This document shows positions 49,896 to 62,606 of a DNA stretch of 64,000 nucleotides, one piece after another. Under the pieces are notes generated by a model. It had not been told where the DNA came from. It worked only from the letters and a program-made list of their open reading frames with translations, and did not search any database. The position numbers and the translations under genes are program-made. The DNA is from Ricinus communis (taxonomy: Eukaryota; Streptophyta; Magnoliopsida; Malpighiales; Euphorbiaceae). The DNA is taken from positions 11,194,501-11,258,500 of the forward strand of contig NC_063265.1 of assembly GCF_019578655.1 (NCBI RefSeq). Direction: 5' to 3'. Every line of letters begins with the position of its first letter. Positions within the stretch are counted from its first letter, which is position 1.

Positions 49896-52800
49896 ATGAT
49901 GGCTTCATCGATTCTTCTTCCGGCCAATTCTGTTGCTGGAACTAGAAGGAGGACTCCAGGATTCTTGCTTTCTGGTGATCGCCGCTCGTCGACGGCTCAG
50001 GTGGTGAGGACTCAGAGGTTGTTCTTTGTTCGCTCTGCTTTGGATTCCCTGGAAACAAAAGTGTCTGATATGAGTGTTAATGGTAAATTCTATATTCTTT
50101 TATTTGCTTTAATTTGTGTTCTTTCTTGTGCAAGGTCTGATTTTACGCTTATCTAATTTCAAATTTTTTTCTTAAATTCCTGAGAGTGGAGATAGTGTTT
50201 TCATTAGAATTTTTCTGATCGGTATTATAGACAATAGCTAATCGAGGGCATGGAACAGTGTTTTGTTGGTGAAGTGGATTTTTGCATTTACTATTAATTT
50301 CAACTGGACTTTTACCGGCAATTAGCTTCTGGGATGTTATGGAGTCACTTTTCCAGTTGCAATAGGTCCAATTAGTTAGTTCGTAGCAGCTGGTACATTC
50401 CAGATATTTGTTGGAAATGAATATTGAAAATTCTGTTGAAAGAATTGGAGTAAACTACTTCTAGGCTCAAGACTTGGTAAAATCACAGAAAACATATTAC
50501 GGATTATGATCAAGTTCAGTGCGTGCTTTTAATGATCTTTTCATTCTCTTTATTTAGTGCCACTTTAAGGTCAGTGAGATATTTGATATTTTCCAGTTGT
50601 ATAAGAAATGCGAACTTAAATCATTCTTGTTTTCTGCCTTACATTGAATCGTATACTTGCCAGCTCCAAAGGGGTTGTTTCCACCTGAACCTGAGCATTA
50701 TAGAGGACCAAAACTGAAGGTGGCTATTATTGGAGCTGGGCTTGCAGGGATGTCAACTGCAGTGGAGCTATTGGATCAAGGCCATGAGGTGTTGCTCTTT
50801 TAAATCTCTAAGGCCTTATGGTGCTATCAAAGATCTTTTGATGTGTTTGTTTATCTGCAATTATTTTTTCTTTTTAATCCCGATAACTTCATCCTGTTGG
50901 AATTCCAAAAGAATGTGAGTTTAAATCACAAATGTTTCTTTGCAGGTGGACATATATGAATCAAGGACCTTTATTGGTGGTAAAGTGGGTTCATTTGTGG
51001 ACAGACGTGGAAATCACATTGAAATGGGACTTCATGTCTTCTTTGGCTGCTATAATAATCTTTTCCGTTTGATGAAGAAGGTGAAAAATGCTTGATTGCT
51101 GTATAATGAAATTAATGAACTGAGTTAGGATTGAACTCTAATTTCACCCCATCATATTTTCTTTGAGGGTTCATATCAAACACATTTCCATGTATCAAAC
51201 TTTTCTTATGTAATTATTTATATGGTCTCTATAGTCTTTCTCAAAATCTATGTATGAACGAAGGTGGGTGCAGATAAAAATCTACTTGTGAAGGAGCATA
51301 CTCACACATTTGTAAACAAGGGGGGTGATATTGGTGGTAAGTTTTGGTTCTTGATTGTCTTTGATCAAATTTTACTTTGCATTAGCTATAGCTCAGTATT
51401 ACCTTTGGCTTATTCAGTCTGAAATCCTTCTTTATTTTGGTATGGCCAAACTTGTGTTTTTAAATTCTTTGATAAGCTTGACTTGGATTGCAGAGCTTGA
51501 TTTTCGGTTTCCAATAGGAGCTCCCTTGCATGGGATCCAAGCATTTTTGACCACCAATCAACTTAAGGTAATTTTATGACCAGTATGGCCAATCTGAATC
51601 TGAATCTTATTCAATATCTGTTTCTTAGTATGACCTCAACAAGGTTGTGATTGATGCGTCTTGAGTCAAGTAACTACTTGTTAGTAGCATTGCTGCACAG
51701 TGTAACAGCCTAAGTTTTTTCAATTAACTTTGCATCAATAGTGAAAAATGCAAAAAAAAAAAAAACTTTTTATGGTCCTCTAACTATAGAGTGTGAACTT
51801 GTTCGAGGATATTGAGTAGACAGTTAATAAATTACACTTGACTATATCTTTCATAGTTTGCATTCTCTTCAACTAGTGGTTGATTTCATGCTCCACTGAA
51901 ATACTCTTGATGCATTTCCTGTTAATGATGTTCAAATGCAGACGTATGATAAAGCAAGAAATGCTGTGGCTCTTGCCTTAAGTCCAGTTGTGAAGGCCCT
52001 CATTGATCCAGATGGAGCAATGACGGACATAAGGAATTTAGATAGTGTAAGCAATGATACATTGTTCATTTCAGATTTTGATTACTTACTGATGGCGTCT
52101 CTTCATTTATACGTAGTGTTATACTTAACGAATGCATTTTGTTCTTCCAGATCAGCTTCTCTGATTGGTTTTTGTCTAAAGGTGGCACACGCACAAGTAT
52201 CCAAAGAATGTGGGATCCTGTTGCATATGCCCTTGGGTTCATTGACTGTGATAACATCAGTGCTCGATGTATGCTCACTATATTCTCCTTGTTTGCCACT
52301 AAAACAGAGGCTTCGCTACTACGCATGCTTAAGGGTTCTCCGGATGTTTATTTAAGCGGTCCCATTAGAAAGTATATTGAAGATAAAGGAGGCAGGTATG
52401 GCGGAAACACGAGATATAAATTTAAACTTAGTATCTATTGGATTATTTTTCACCGTTATTGTTGTTGTTTTAAATGTTCATTTGAAATCTTTTATCTGCT
52501 TGAGCAGGTTTCATTTAAGGTGGGGATGCAGACAGATACTCTATGATACGTCTGCTGATGGAGAAACATATGTTACAGGGCTTGCCATGTCAAAAGTAAA
52601 CGGCTATTCGTGTTACTTCTCTTACATATGAGATCCCATATGACATTGATCCGGTGTTTATCTAGTTATGATTGTTACTCACTTGAATATCACATGCATT
52701 TGAATCTCTCTGATTTCAAGATGACTGGTCAGAGTTTCAAATACCAACTAGACAATAATATCATCTAATTTCTGATAAACAGCTAACAATACAATTTCTA

Positions 52801-55491
52801 AAAGAGGTCTAAGAAGCTGCAAAAGATAAAGCATTACTCTGCACCTTCTAAATTTATTGTATTTTGCTGCAGTTGGTCAAAGACGATAAACATCCTATTT
52901 TCTGTCATTGTTTTCATGGACTTTGTCACATGTTTGCATCTATAGGAAAAGTTCTCTATTTTATGTCCCTTAGCCAGTGTTTATATAAGTTTTCATAGTG
53001 AAAGTTTCATTTCTTTGCAGTCAACTAACAAGAAAGTTGTGAAAGCTGATGCTTATGTTGCAGGTCTGTATCCAAATATTCCTTCCCTGTCAGAACTCAA
53101 ATCCCATCCTCTTCTTGTATCACATGATCATATTTTTCCTTTCAATTCTGTACTCATTCTACTGTTCCATTTGATGGCAGCATGTGATGTCCCTGGAATC
53201 AAAAGATTACTTCCATCTCAGTGGAGGGAATCAAAGTTTTTTGATAATATTTATGAGCTAGTTGGAGTACCTGTTGTAACGGTTCAACTTAGATATGATG
53301 GCTGGGTCACGGAGTTACAAGATCTAGAGCGATCAAGGTGAATATCTCTTCTATGTTGCTGTTCCTATTGTGTGAAAAAACATGCTTTCAGTATTATCTG
53401 GTTTTCTTTTTGACAAGATGTTCTTTATTTATTTCTTCATGGGCCTCTATTTCTTTTGACTGGTAGGCAATCAAGGCAAGCTGTGGGTTTAGATAACCTT
53501 CTGTACACTCCAGATGCAGATTTTTCTTGTTTTGCGGACTTAGCACTCACTTCTCCGGAAGATTACTACATTGAAGGACAAGGATCATTGCTCCAGTAAG
53601 GGAAAGATTCTGTTACTGTTGTGGATAATTACCATACTTCTTCTTTTGCACTCAGGCAATGTTGTTCTATCTGATATATGCCCTATGGCTGTCCTTGAAT
53701 GATTCAAGGTCACCACTGAATGTTGTGGTCACTGAATGCTAAGAGATAAATCAAGTTTGCCTTTGCAATTACACTAAATGGGTAAAATAGAAAGACAGTT
53801 TAAAACTGGTCAGTCATCAAAGGCTTAAATCAAGCTTAAGCATTAGTTTATATGTATGGAATTTTAAGGCGTCAACAGCCCTATAGTACAATGCTACCAA
53901 TTCCTTTAGCGAAATGATAATCACCTTTCATGTTCATATATTCACCTGTAGACTTAAGTTTTTTTATCCCATGCATACATTTCTTAGTGCTTTCTTTATA
54001 TTCATGTCATATTCAGTCATACCAAAACTGTAATTTTCAGATGTGTTCTTACACCCGGTGATCCTTACATGCCCTTGGTAAATGAAGAAATCATAAAGAG
54101 AGTATCAAAGCAGGTTGGTGGCTTCTAAGCAACATCTCATGGTACCTGAAGTGATTTATTATCTAAAAGCTCTCTTATGCACTATGAAAGTTGAGAAAGA
54201 GCTCGTGGTTTATGGATGGCCATTGAACTCAATTTCTATATGCTTTATGATCTTGCGTCTTATTTTAAATTGACAGGTTTGATAGAAGTTCTTTTATTTC
54301 TATGAGATGTCTGGCTTAAGAATATTACACATGCTTGCACAGCATGAACTTGGCTTCAGATTCAGCATTGCACACTGCAGATCTTTCGTGTTCACGTTTG
54401 GCATAGTGGAAGCAATTTCCACTTGATTTTGTGAAAAACACAAATCTCTGTTCACAATTTGGATGATTAATGCTCTTGGCAGTCTGAACTCTAGAACCAA
54501 CTTGGAGCTCTTTTAGTTATCTCTAAAATTTGTTCTGCTGTGAATCTATTGTAAAAAATGGTTAATAAAAATTCTTATTGTTAACTACTTTTGACAGTGA
54601 TGTTATTTGCTTATTGCAGTGTCGTTGTCAATAATGATAATGCAATGTTCTAACTATCCTTCTCTCTTTTTTCTTTTAATGATTCAGGTTTTGACTTTAT
54701 TTCCGTCATCCCAAGGCTTAGAGGTTATCTGGTCATCCGTAGTAAAAATTGGGCAATCTTTATATCGCGAAGGACCTGGCAAAGATCCCTTCAGACCAGA
54801 TCAAAAGACACCTGTGAAAAATTTCTTCCTTGCTGGTTCTTATACAAAACAGGTAATTTTACCTTTTCCAAAACTTTACATTTTTGTTCCTCACACAAAT
54901 TTTGGGATTAGCCTTACCTACCAGAATTTAAAAAAGAGGGAAAATAAAAGAAGGAAAGAAAACAGAAGGCTTAAATAAATTAAAGGAGAGATGAGGATAA
55001 TTGACATGATATAAGGTGTATAAATGGTCCTGTGCTCCCCTTATCAAGTTTTCAGATGTATGTATGCTTCACATTGAGCAAAACTTGGGCAAAACATACA
55101 TTCTTTTCATTTATACATCTTAAATGGCTCATTCAGCAAAACAAGTACTTGTCTTATTACTGATATAGCAAGTTATTGCGTAACTTTTATCACGCCTCTA
55201 TATATGTACAAGCTTACAGCCAATGGAACCTTGGTATGTCTGCTAGAAATAGTACTTGTCATCCACTAAACTTGCTAGTTTGAATGTGATAATAAGAAAC
55301 TATGGCTCTACTACGTTGAACAGGATTACATAGACAGCATGGAGGGGGCAACTTTATCCGGAAGACAGGCTTCAGCATATATATGTGAAGCTGGTGAAGA
55401 ACTAGTTGCATTGAAGAAGAAGCTTGCTGCCGTTGAATCTCCAGAATGCCCACAGTCTGCTGCAGTCGCTGATGAGCTGAGTCTTGTATGA
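49896..55491 (+). CDS. ZDS: Zeta-carotene desaturase, chloroplastic
   Basis: A FAD-dependent plastid enzyme (EC 1.3.5.6) that desaturates zeta-carotene to lycopene isomers through neurosporene, passing electrons to plastoquinone. About 14 exons can be followed from the ATG at 49896 (a second ATG follows at 49899) to TGA at 55491. The N-terminal 50-60 residues are Ser/Arg/Thr-rich, a transit peptide. Then come [20 protein letters not shown], the dinucleotide-binding motif [76 protein letters not shown] and [20 protein letters not shown]. The C-terminal carotenoid-binding segment is [20 protein letters not shown], then [18 protein letters not shown]. All exons are in frame. It lies between the FKBP gene (divergent) and the GDSL pair. 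Confidence 0.97.
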
Positions 55492-56065
55492 TGTAGGCGG
55501 TAGTCATGGCAACATGCTTTTCTTTTCTTTTTTTTTTTTTTTTTTCCTTAAAAAATGGAAAATTATGTATTGAAATGGAATTTGAATACCAATATATATA
55601 AAAGGTTAGTTTCAGCGTATGAAGCAGTCCATGCATTTACTTTTGGTCATTGTATGGCAGTGCCTGGTTTGATTGTTCTCGAAAATATTACATTTGTCTT
55701 GAACTAACAATACTACAATATGACCTAAAGTGTATATGATGATGGCTGGCTCTATATACACCCTGCCTTATAGATTTTGGCCTCTCCCTTATCTTCACTG
55801 AACCTCTTATCAAAGTTATTAGCCCGACAATGTAAGCCGGGTCTGGATAAATAAAATTGACCCGAAGTCAAACCCAACTGATTCTGGGTATATTGAAACA
55901 AAATCTAATGGTTAAACATATTGGTTAATTATAGCATCTCTATGAATCTTTGTACAACAAATGTTGGACTAGGCAATGAAAGATGATGGAAACTAAATTC
56001 ACCAACCAAATTTGTTTTTGGGCATAGCCGTTAATGACCCTGGTGGTATTTCTGTGCTTCTATTC

Positions 56066-56074
56066 TACAAATAG
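56066..56074 (+). promoter_or_regulatory. Altered TATA box of the first GDSL copy
   Basis: TACAAATAG occupies the position where the second copy has TATAAATAG, in otherwise matching sequence. A T-to-C change at the third base would weaken a TATA box. Confidence 0.45.
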
Positions 56075-56284
56075 AATGGATGAAGATATACAAGTTTAGC
56101 AAGTAATCTATCTAACAGCTTCAAAATACTTGTGTTTTGTTATTTGTTATTTGTTATTTCTTTTAATAGTTAAGAGCCAGTTTTGCTATGCCCATATAAT
56201 CCTAGTGCAAAAAGAAAAATAAAATCCATCTATAAACTCTTATTGATTAGGCCGCAATTGTTTATTCTTCAGCTAGAAAGCATT

Positions 56285-57807
56285 ATGGGTTCTGTCATAA
56301 AGGATGGTTCTTCTTGTTTTCTGAGTTTCTGCTGTGTTTTCATCCTTGTTCATCCTTTTTCATGTGATGCACAAGAACTGAAAGCATGTGGATTGGATGC
56401 AATATATCAATTTGGAGATTCAATTTCAGATACAGGCAATGCTGTTCTAGAATTTTCTATCCTTCCTTATGACCAATTTCCCTACGGCATAACAGTTAAC
56501 AATGCAACTGGTAGACCTTCAGATGGACTACTTATGGTTGATTACATTGGTGAGACTTACAATGATACAATGATTTTTCTTTTTCAATTATATTGCAATA
56601 TCAGCGATTTATGATTAATTTCATTGGCATCAAAGAATATGAAAGCTTAATCTTATGTTTTTCCTTCTCTTTTCAAACTTCTGCAGCACAAGCAGCTGGT
56701 CTTCCATTTGTTGAACCATATGAAAACCCAAAATCCAATTTTTCCCATGGAGTAGATTTTGCAGTTGCTGGTGTAACTGTTGTGACAGCAGAAACTCTAG
56801 TTAAATGGCATATCCCACTTTTGTCACTAACCATTCTCTAACATTGCAACTTGGGTGGTTTGAGAAGCACTTGTCAACTATCTGCAGTGATCCTAAAGGT
56901 AAACCATAACATTTCCTGCAAGTCATACAAACAAATTTCGTAGTACTTTAACCAACTCCAATGTATTGATTCTTGTTGATAGATTGCCAAGAGAAACTGA
57001 AGTCAGCCCTCTTTATGGTTGGGACAATGGGATCTAATGATTATTTCCTTGCATTGAGTCGAAATAAAACCCTTGAGGAGATCAAGAACACCATGGTGCC
57101 TGTAGTGGTGCAGACCATAACGGAAGTTGCCAAAGTAAGTAATTATTGTACATGGCATATTACAAACTCTTATCACTGTTATCAAGCTCTTAATCTTCTT
57201 GTTTTGATTCATCACAGAAACTTATCGGCCATGGTGCTGTTCGAGTGGTTGTCCCTGGACTTCATCAATTGGGTTGTTCACCAGGCATACTTACAGCATT
57301 TGAGACCAATACATCTGTTCATGATGCACAAGGCTGCCTGAAAGATTTCAACGACATGTTTGTGTATCACAATGATCATCAGCTCTTGAAGGATTGAGAA
57401 AAGAATTTCCTAACGTGCATGTCGTATATGCTGATAACTACAGTGCACTGCAATATATCATAGACAATTTGTCGAAGCTTGGTAAGTGGCTCTCGGTACT
57501 CCTTCTATCATTGCATGTTATGAAAAATGGAGATGCTTTTTCTTTTCTTTTTTTTTTTCTTTTTAAAACTTTGTCATTGTGCACAGGATTTAAAGCATTA
57601 CGAGAAGCCTGTTGTGGAACCGGAGGAAAATACAATTACAGTGTTGATCAATTAAAGTTTGCCTGTGGACTTCCTGGCATACCATATTGTTCAAACCCTA
57701 GAGAACATGTCTTTTGGGATGGAGGACATTTTTCTCATCAAACAAACAAGTTCTTATCAGATTGGCTACTTAGAGACATGTTACCAAAGCTTCAATGCGC
57801 AGCTTGA
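56285..57807 (+). pseudogene. GDSL esterase/lipase pseudogene, copy 1
   Basis: GDSL-family (SGNH) lipase/esterase, probably secreted, close to the acetylajmalan-esterase-like group. Five exons are visible: 56285-56549, 56687-56898, 56983-57134, 57218 to about 57481, and about 57588-57807. The N-terminus has a signal peptide (hydrophobic run ending FSCDAQE), then block I YQFGDSISDTG with the nucleophilic Ser. Block III survives as GSNDYF, and the final DGGHFSHQTNKF holds the Asp/His pair. Two lesions break the frame: a one-base loss near 56816-56825 in exon 2, which leads to a stop at the end of TILSLTIL-like sequence, and a seven-base loss relative to copy 2 near 57376, which leads to TGA at 57395. 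All splice sites look intact, so decay is recent or the lesions are assembly errors. Confidence 0.85.
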
Positions 57808-58809
57808 AAACATTTTTTTTTTAGCCATTTTAGTCTGGAAGAAGCCATGTATTTGCTTGTAATAACCATAATTTTATTAGGAGTTTTAAATGATATATAA
57901 AATACATCATGTTTGTTCTCAAAAAGAATGGATCTCATTCTAAATCAACAAAAAAGATGAATGAATATAATAACTAAACCAGCAATTTTGTTTAGTTAAA
58001 AATAATTAAATAAGACGATGCATATTTATTTTTATGTGACTTGAGAATGTACCCTATCCATATAATAACTAAACCATTTTTATTTGGTCAGTTCAGTTAA
58101 GAATGAAGTAAAAAATATATGTTACTCAATTTTTACATGAAAATTCGTTAAAGAAAGCATATAATTTGTCCCTAATATGTTTAAACAAATTAGAAATTTT
58201 ATTTTCCAATCATTCCTGTTGTTCGAGCGAGAAAAATGATAAGACTTATTCTATAATGCACATGATTTATGTATAAACCACCCCTTTTACTTAAAATGTA
58301 ACATTAAGTGAGCCAAATCGGATATTTTCTCTTAAAAGATTTAATAAAGTTTTAATTAGCTAGATAAAAAATATATTTTACCGACAAGTATTATCTTGTA
58401 TATGCGCTATATGTGATAATAAATATAAGATGTGAATCACATGATACTTTAGTAAGTATAAAACGTTCACCCTGAAGACTCATAACAAATTCAGGTTTTG
58501 AAAGTGGTTAGATGCTGAAACAAAATTAAGTCCACTAACTAGAATTTGGGTTGATGCTTTGAGGATTTATTCAAGGTATGACAATGATATTGTATTAAGA
58601 ACTCTGGGTATGTATATATGTATATTTACCTAATTGAAAACAGGCCAATGGCTGCTAAACAAATTGATTAATTGTAGCAAATTTGTGAATCAAATGTTAG
58701 GTTAGCTACACAAGCAAAAGATAGTAAATTGACCAACCAATTTGTCTCTGAATATGTAGGTGTTAATGTGTCTGATGCTTTTCATTTTTCTTTTATTTTG
58801 CTTCTATTC

Positions 58810-58818
58810 TATAAATAG
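58810..58818 (+). promoter_or_regulatory. TATA box of the second GDSL copy
   Basis: TATAAATAG in the context TTCTATTCTATAAATAGA, about 190 bp upstream of the copy 2 start codon and in the stretch duplicated from copy 1. Confidence 0.5.
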
Positions 58819-59001
58819 ACTGAATAAACAAATCCAAATATGGTCAGTCATCTATCTACTTGTATGTTGTGGTTATTTGTTGTTCCTTTTAATAGGCAAT
58901 GTTGCTGGTCCTATATAATCCTTGTGCAATAAGAAAACATCTATTAACTCTCAAGTACCAATTTCTTTATTCTCAAGCTAGCTAGATAGATTGATAGCCA
59001 T

Positions 59002-60076
59002 ATGGGTTCTGTCATAAAGGATGGTTCTTATTCTCTAATTTTCTGCTTTGTTTTCACCATTGTTCATCCTTTTTCAAGTGATGCACAAATCTGAAAGCAT
59101 GTGGGTTTGATTCAGTATATCAATTTGGAGATTCAATTTCAGATACAGGCAATGCTACCACAGAATTCCCAATCCTTCCTTACGATCAGTTTCCCCATGG
59201 CGTAACAATTAAAATGGCATATCCCACGTTTTGTGACTAACCATTCTCTAACCGTGCAACTTGGTTGGTTTGAGAAGCACTTATCAACTATTTGCAGTAA
59301 TCCTGAAGGTTAATATAATTTCGTTGGAACAATTGGATTTAATGACTATAACCTTGGATTACATTTGAATAAAACCATTGAGGAGATAAAAGAATATCAT
59401 GGTGCCGGGTGTGGTGCAGACCATAATCGATGTTTCCAGAGTACGTAATCCTACTTGGAACCATATATTTCATATTTACAACTACATAGTTTTCTTGTTT
59501 TAATTGATCACAGAAAGTTATCGGTCATGGTGCTAATCGAGTGGTTGTCCCTAGAGTCTTTCAGATGGGTTGTTCGCCAGGCTTACTTACAAGCTATGCG
59601 ACCTCTTCTGTTCTTGATGCACACGGCTGCCTGAAAGATTTCAATGACATGTTGGCGTATCACAATGATCTTCTCAAAACAGCTCTTGAAGGATTGAGAA
59701 AAGAATTTCCTGATGTGCATGTCATATATGCTGATACATAAGGTGCAGTGCAATGGGTCTTTGATAATTTCTCAAGTTTTGGTAAGTGCATCATGCATCA
59801 TGTTATGGAAAATGAAGGGTGCTAATGTTTATTTTGGATTCTTATTAACTTTATCAATGTGCATCAGGATACAAGGTAGCTTGTTGCAGAATCTGCAGAA
59901 AGTACAATTTTAATGTTGATCAATTTCCGAAAGGCTGTGGAATTCCTGGCATACCTTATTCTTCAAAACCTGGACAACATATCTTTTGGGATGTAGGACA
60001 TTTAACTCATCAAACAAGCAAGTACTCAGATTGGCTAATCAGAGACTTGTTCCCAAAGCTTCAATGTGCAGCTTGA
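59002..60076 (+). pseudogene. GDSL esterase/lipase pseudogene, copy 2
   Basis: A tandem duplicate of copy 1, 2.7 kb downstream in the same orientation, with the duplication extending into the upstream region. It begins with the same MGSVIKDGS but breaks at once: a small change at 59086-59092 gives a TGA at 59092 right after the signal peptide. The end of exon 1, intron 1 and most of exon 2 are deleted, joining at about 59206-59213. A second deletion near 59310 fuses the exon 2 end to exon 3 without intron 2. An inserted base near 59390 shifts frame again, and a TAA occurs at 59739. The catalytic Ser block and the last block (DVGHLTHQTSK) are still recognisable. It is more decayed than copy 1. 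Confidence 0.9.
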
Positions 60077-61042
60077 CAGCAATTTTTGTAGAAATTTGTC
60101 AGGAAAACGAAAAATGTAGTTCTTTCAATTGTGTACTTGAGAGTTAAAGATGTATATTAATCAAATTAACATGCATTGAAAAAGGGGGGGATTCTGAGGT
60201 GTGGATTGAGATGTTATGTTTCAAGTGATATGCAAACATTAACTGCTATTATAATGAATAAAAACAAGAAATAGAATCCTGATAACTTGGAAATGAGTTG
60301 TCAGTTGTAAAAATCACCTCTCGGTTATAGAAATGCAAACAGCTTCTGGGCCACATAACCTGCCCTTAAGTTTCAGATCTAGACTAGAGTGTCGTTCAAA
60401 TCTTATAAGGTGATTATACACTGAAGGACCATAATTCTATGATTTGTATCCACATGGAGGATTTAGGGCACATGATAAGATTCCTAGACTTCATAGTTTC
60501 CTAGAAAGGTCTCAACCTCCTAAGCTGATAATCAACAAGACTGAGATCATTTTTGTCAACAATAGGGTTCCTAATCCAGCTTCAATGGAAGTTGAATCCC
60601 AGATGCCAAACTTTTTACCCATCTAAATAAAGAAATCAATTGATAGTCAAAGAATGTGCTAATGACAAAACCTAAACCTAACTTCCCTTAAATGATAAGA
60701 ATTGCAGGATATGAAATGCAACTAGAAATAGACCACCACCATCAAAAAACACATTATAGTTATTCCAAAGACATCTCAGGCAAAAAAAGAGCATCTTCAA
60801 AGCAACAATTGGAAAAAAGATCTGCAAATTCCTTCATTTACAATGACATCGGAAGGTATTCATACATGCACCAAACGGATCGGATCATAATAATACTCAA
60901 ATTTTAGAACACTCGCTCTATGCTGATACTCGCTTATTCGGACTGGAGTAGGTACTAAGAGTTGCCCAAACCAGACACCAAAGGAAAAAAAACCAAGAAG
61001 CACATACCAGGGCATTGTACAACAACACAAACACACATTCGT
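60077..61042. other. Spacer between GDSL copy 2 and the DRT102-like gene
   Basis: No supported gene. The right end is probably the 3' UTR of the DRT102-like gene. Short frames at 60444-60907 look like chance. Confidence 0.5.
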
Positions 61043-61999
61043 CTAGTTCACCCGCTGAAACCCATCATCCGCTTCTTTTTCAATTTCAGTTTTAGCCACC
61101 TCAAGATCCTCATCGAAGAAAAGATCCCATTTCCCCTCCCACTTAATAAAAAACTCAGTATCCTCAAAATACTTAACTCGATGCACATCACCAGCAGGAG
61201 TAAACAAATAATCACCAACACCCAAATCATACTTCACCTTCTTGCTCAAATTCCACACGCTCTTGCTCCCTTTCATCACCACTATATCATGCCCAAATGT
61301 ATGATGATGAGCTGGCTCTATACTCCCCGCTTTGAACCTAACAATAGCTGACGTTGGACTTTCTCTCAGAATCTTCATCGACCCACCAGGAATCAAATCA
61401 ATCTCATCTAACTTTCTGTTCTTCGCTAAGCAACACAGCGAACACGTACTCAATGTTTCTTTTTCTTCTTCTTTTATGTTTGTATCAACTTTTTGGCCGA
61501 TTTCCGGCATTTCTAAAAGCGAATTATCTAGAAACTCAGATATTTCTGAGCTCCACGGGGCGTTATTAGAAGCAGGACAAGGAGCTTTGAATGGAGTACT
61601 AAGCCACGTGTCAAGAATCTGAATAGCGGATTCCGGTGTAGTGAACAAACCGGAGACGGCGAGTACGTTGCAGTTGTTGATGGAGCGTGTGTTGGCGGCG
61701 TCGCCGGTGGAGAGACAGGTGGAGGCGTAGACGCCGGGAAATTTGTTGGCGAATATGGAGACACCGGCGCCGGTTCCGCACGCGACGAGGCCACGGATTT
61801 CTGGAGATGGTGAAGTAGAATTAGCGGCGGAGACCCGGCGTCCGACTTCAGCGCCGATTGTGTAGTAGGAGGACGTGCCGAGGTCTTCTACGTCTATGTT
61901 GAGAGATCGGAGGTGGGAGATTAGAGCATCTTTCAGGGAGCAGCCCAAGGAGTCTGCTCCGGTTATGATTTTAAGTGGCTGGGGACTGTCGGCGGCCAT
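61043..61999 (-). CDS. DRT102: DRT102-like protein: RpiB-like domain plus cupin
   Basis: Plant protein first named for a DNA-damage-tolerance activity of the Arabidopsis cDNA in E. coli; its true reaction is uncertain. A single exon of 318 residues runs from the ATG at 61999, the usual length. Residues 1 to about 150 form an RpiB/LacAB sugar-isomerase-like domain: KIITGADSLGCSLKDALISH, VEDLGTSSYYT, and the phosphate-loop-like VACGTGAGVSIFANK with NCNVLAVSG. A Ser/Glu-rich linker follows. Residues 205-318 form a cupin domain with metal-ligand-type residues in EPAHHHTFGHDIVVMKG and a second block GDYLFTPAGDVHRVKYF, closing with FFIKWEGKWDLFFDEDL. No transit peptide is obvious. The fusion is the family's normal architecture. 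Confidence 0.95.
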   Translation of the reverse strand: MAADSPQPLKIITGADSLGCSLKDALISHLRSLNIDVEDLGTSSYYTIGAEVGRRVSAANSTSPSPEIRGLVACGTGAGVSIFANKFPGVYASTCLSTGDAANTRSINNCNVLAVSGLFTTPESAIQILDTWLSTPFKAPCPASNNAPWSSEISEFLDNSLLEMPEIGQKVDTNIKEEEKETLSTCSLCCLAKNRKLDEIDLIPGGSMKILRESPTSAIVRFKAGSIEPAHHHTFGHDIVVMKGSKSVWNLSKKVKYDLGVGDYLFTPAGDVHRVKYFEDTEFFIKWEGKWDLFFDEDLEVAKTEIEKEADDGFQRVN

Positions 62000-62606
62000 T
62001 AGCGGTGGATTCCGGTGAAAAGTGATGGTGAAAGTTTTGTAATAGAAATAAATAAATATAGTTTTTTAATGTGTACCTGAACCATTTAAAAAGGCAGCGA
62101 AATTGATAAGTTTTGTTTTGTTAATTTTTTTCTTTAATTTAAAATTAGCGGATTTTTTAAAATGTTTTTTTAATTATTTACTTTCTTAACTGTATTTATT
62201 TTTTTCTATTTTATACAATTTTATGAACAATAAAATAGTCATCGTCTAGTTAATTATGAATTTCATAATATAATTTTATATTTGATATTTGATAAATTAG
62301 TAATTTTATTAAATATTAATTTTTAATATTTACTTTGTTTTACATTAATATATAAATTATATTATTATCAAAAAACTAAAAATTTTAACAATAGTTAATA
62401 GATCTTAATGTTTTATTATTTATTATAAAATATAATATTAAAAAAATAAAAAAATACTTAACAAATATTTTTTTCTAATAATTGCCTGTTCAATTTATGA
62501 ATATAATATATTATATGAACTTCAAATATATATTTAATAAACTTATAATTTATTGATGATGAATCTGTTACTATTTAACTTGTATTAATTTATTTTCAAG
62601 CGGCAT

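Noticed and set aside
61332..61622. Plus-strand frame of 96 codons
   Set aside because: Antisense to the single-exon DRT102-like gene, whose two domains are clear on the minus strand.
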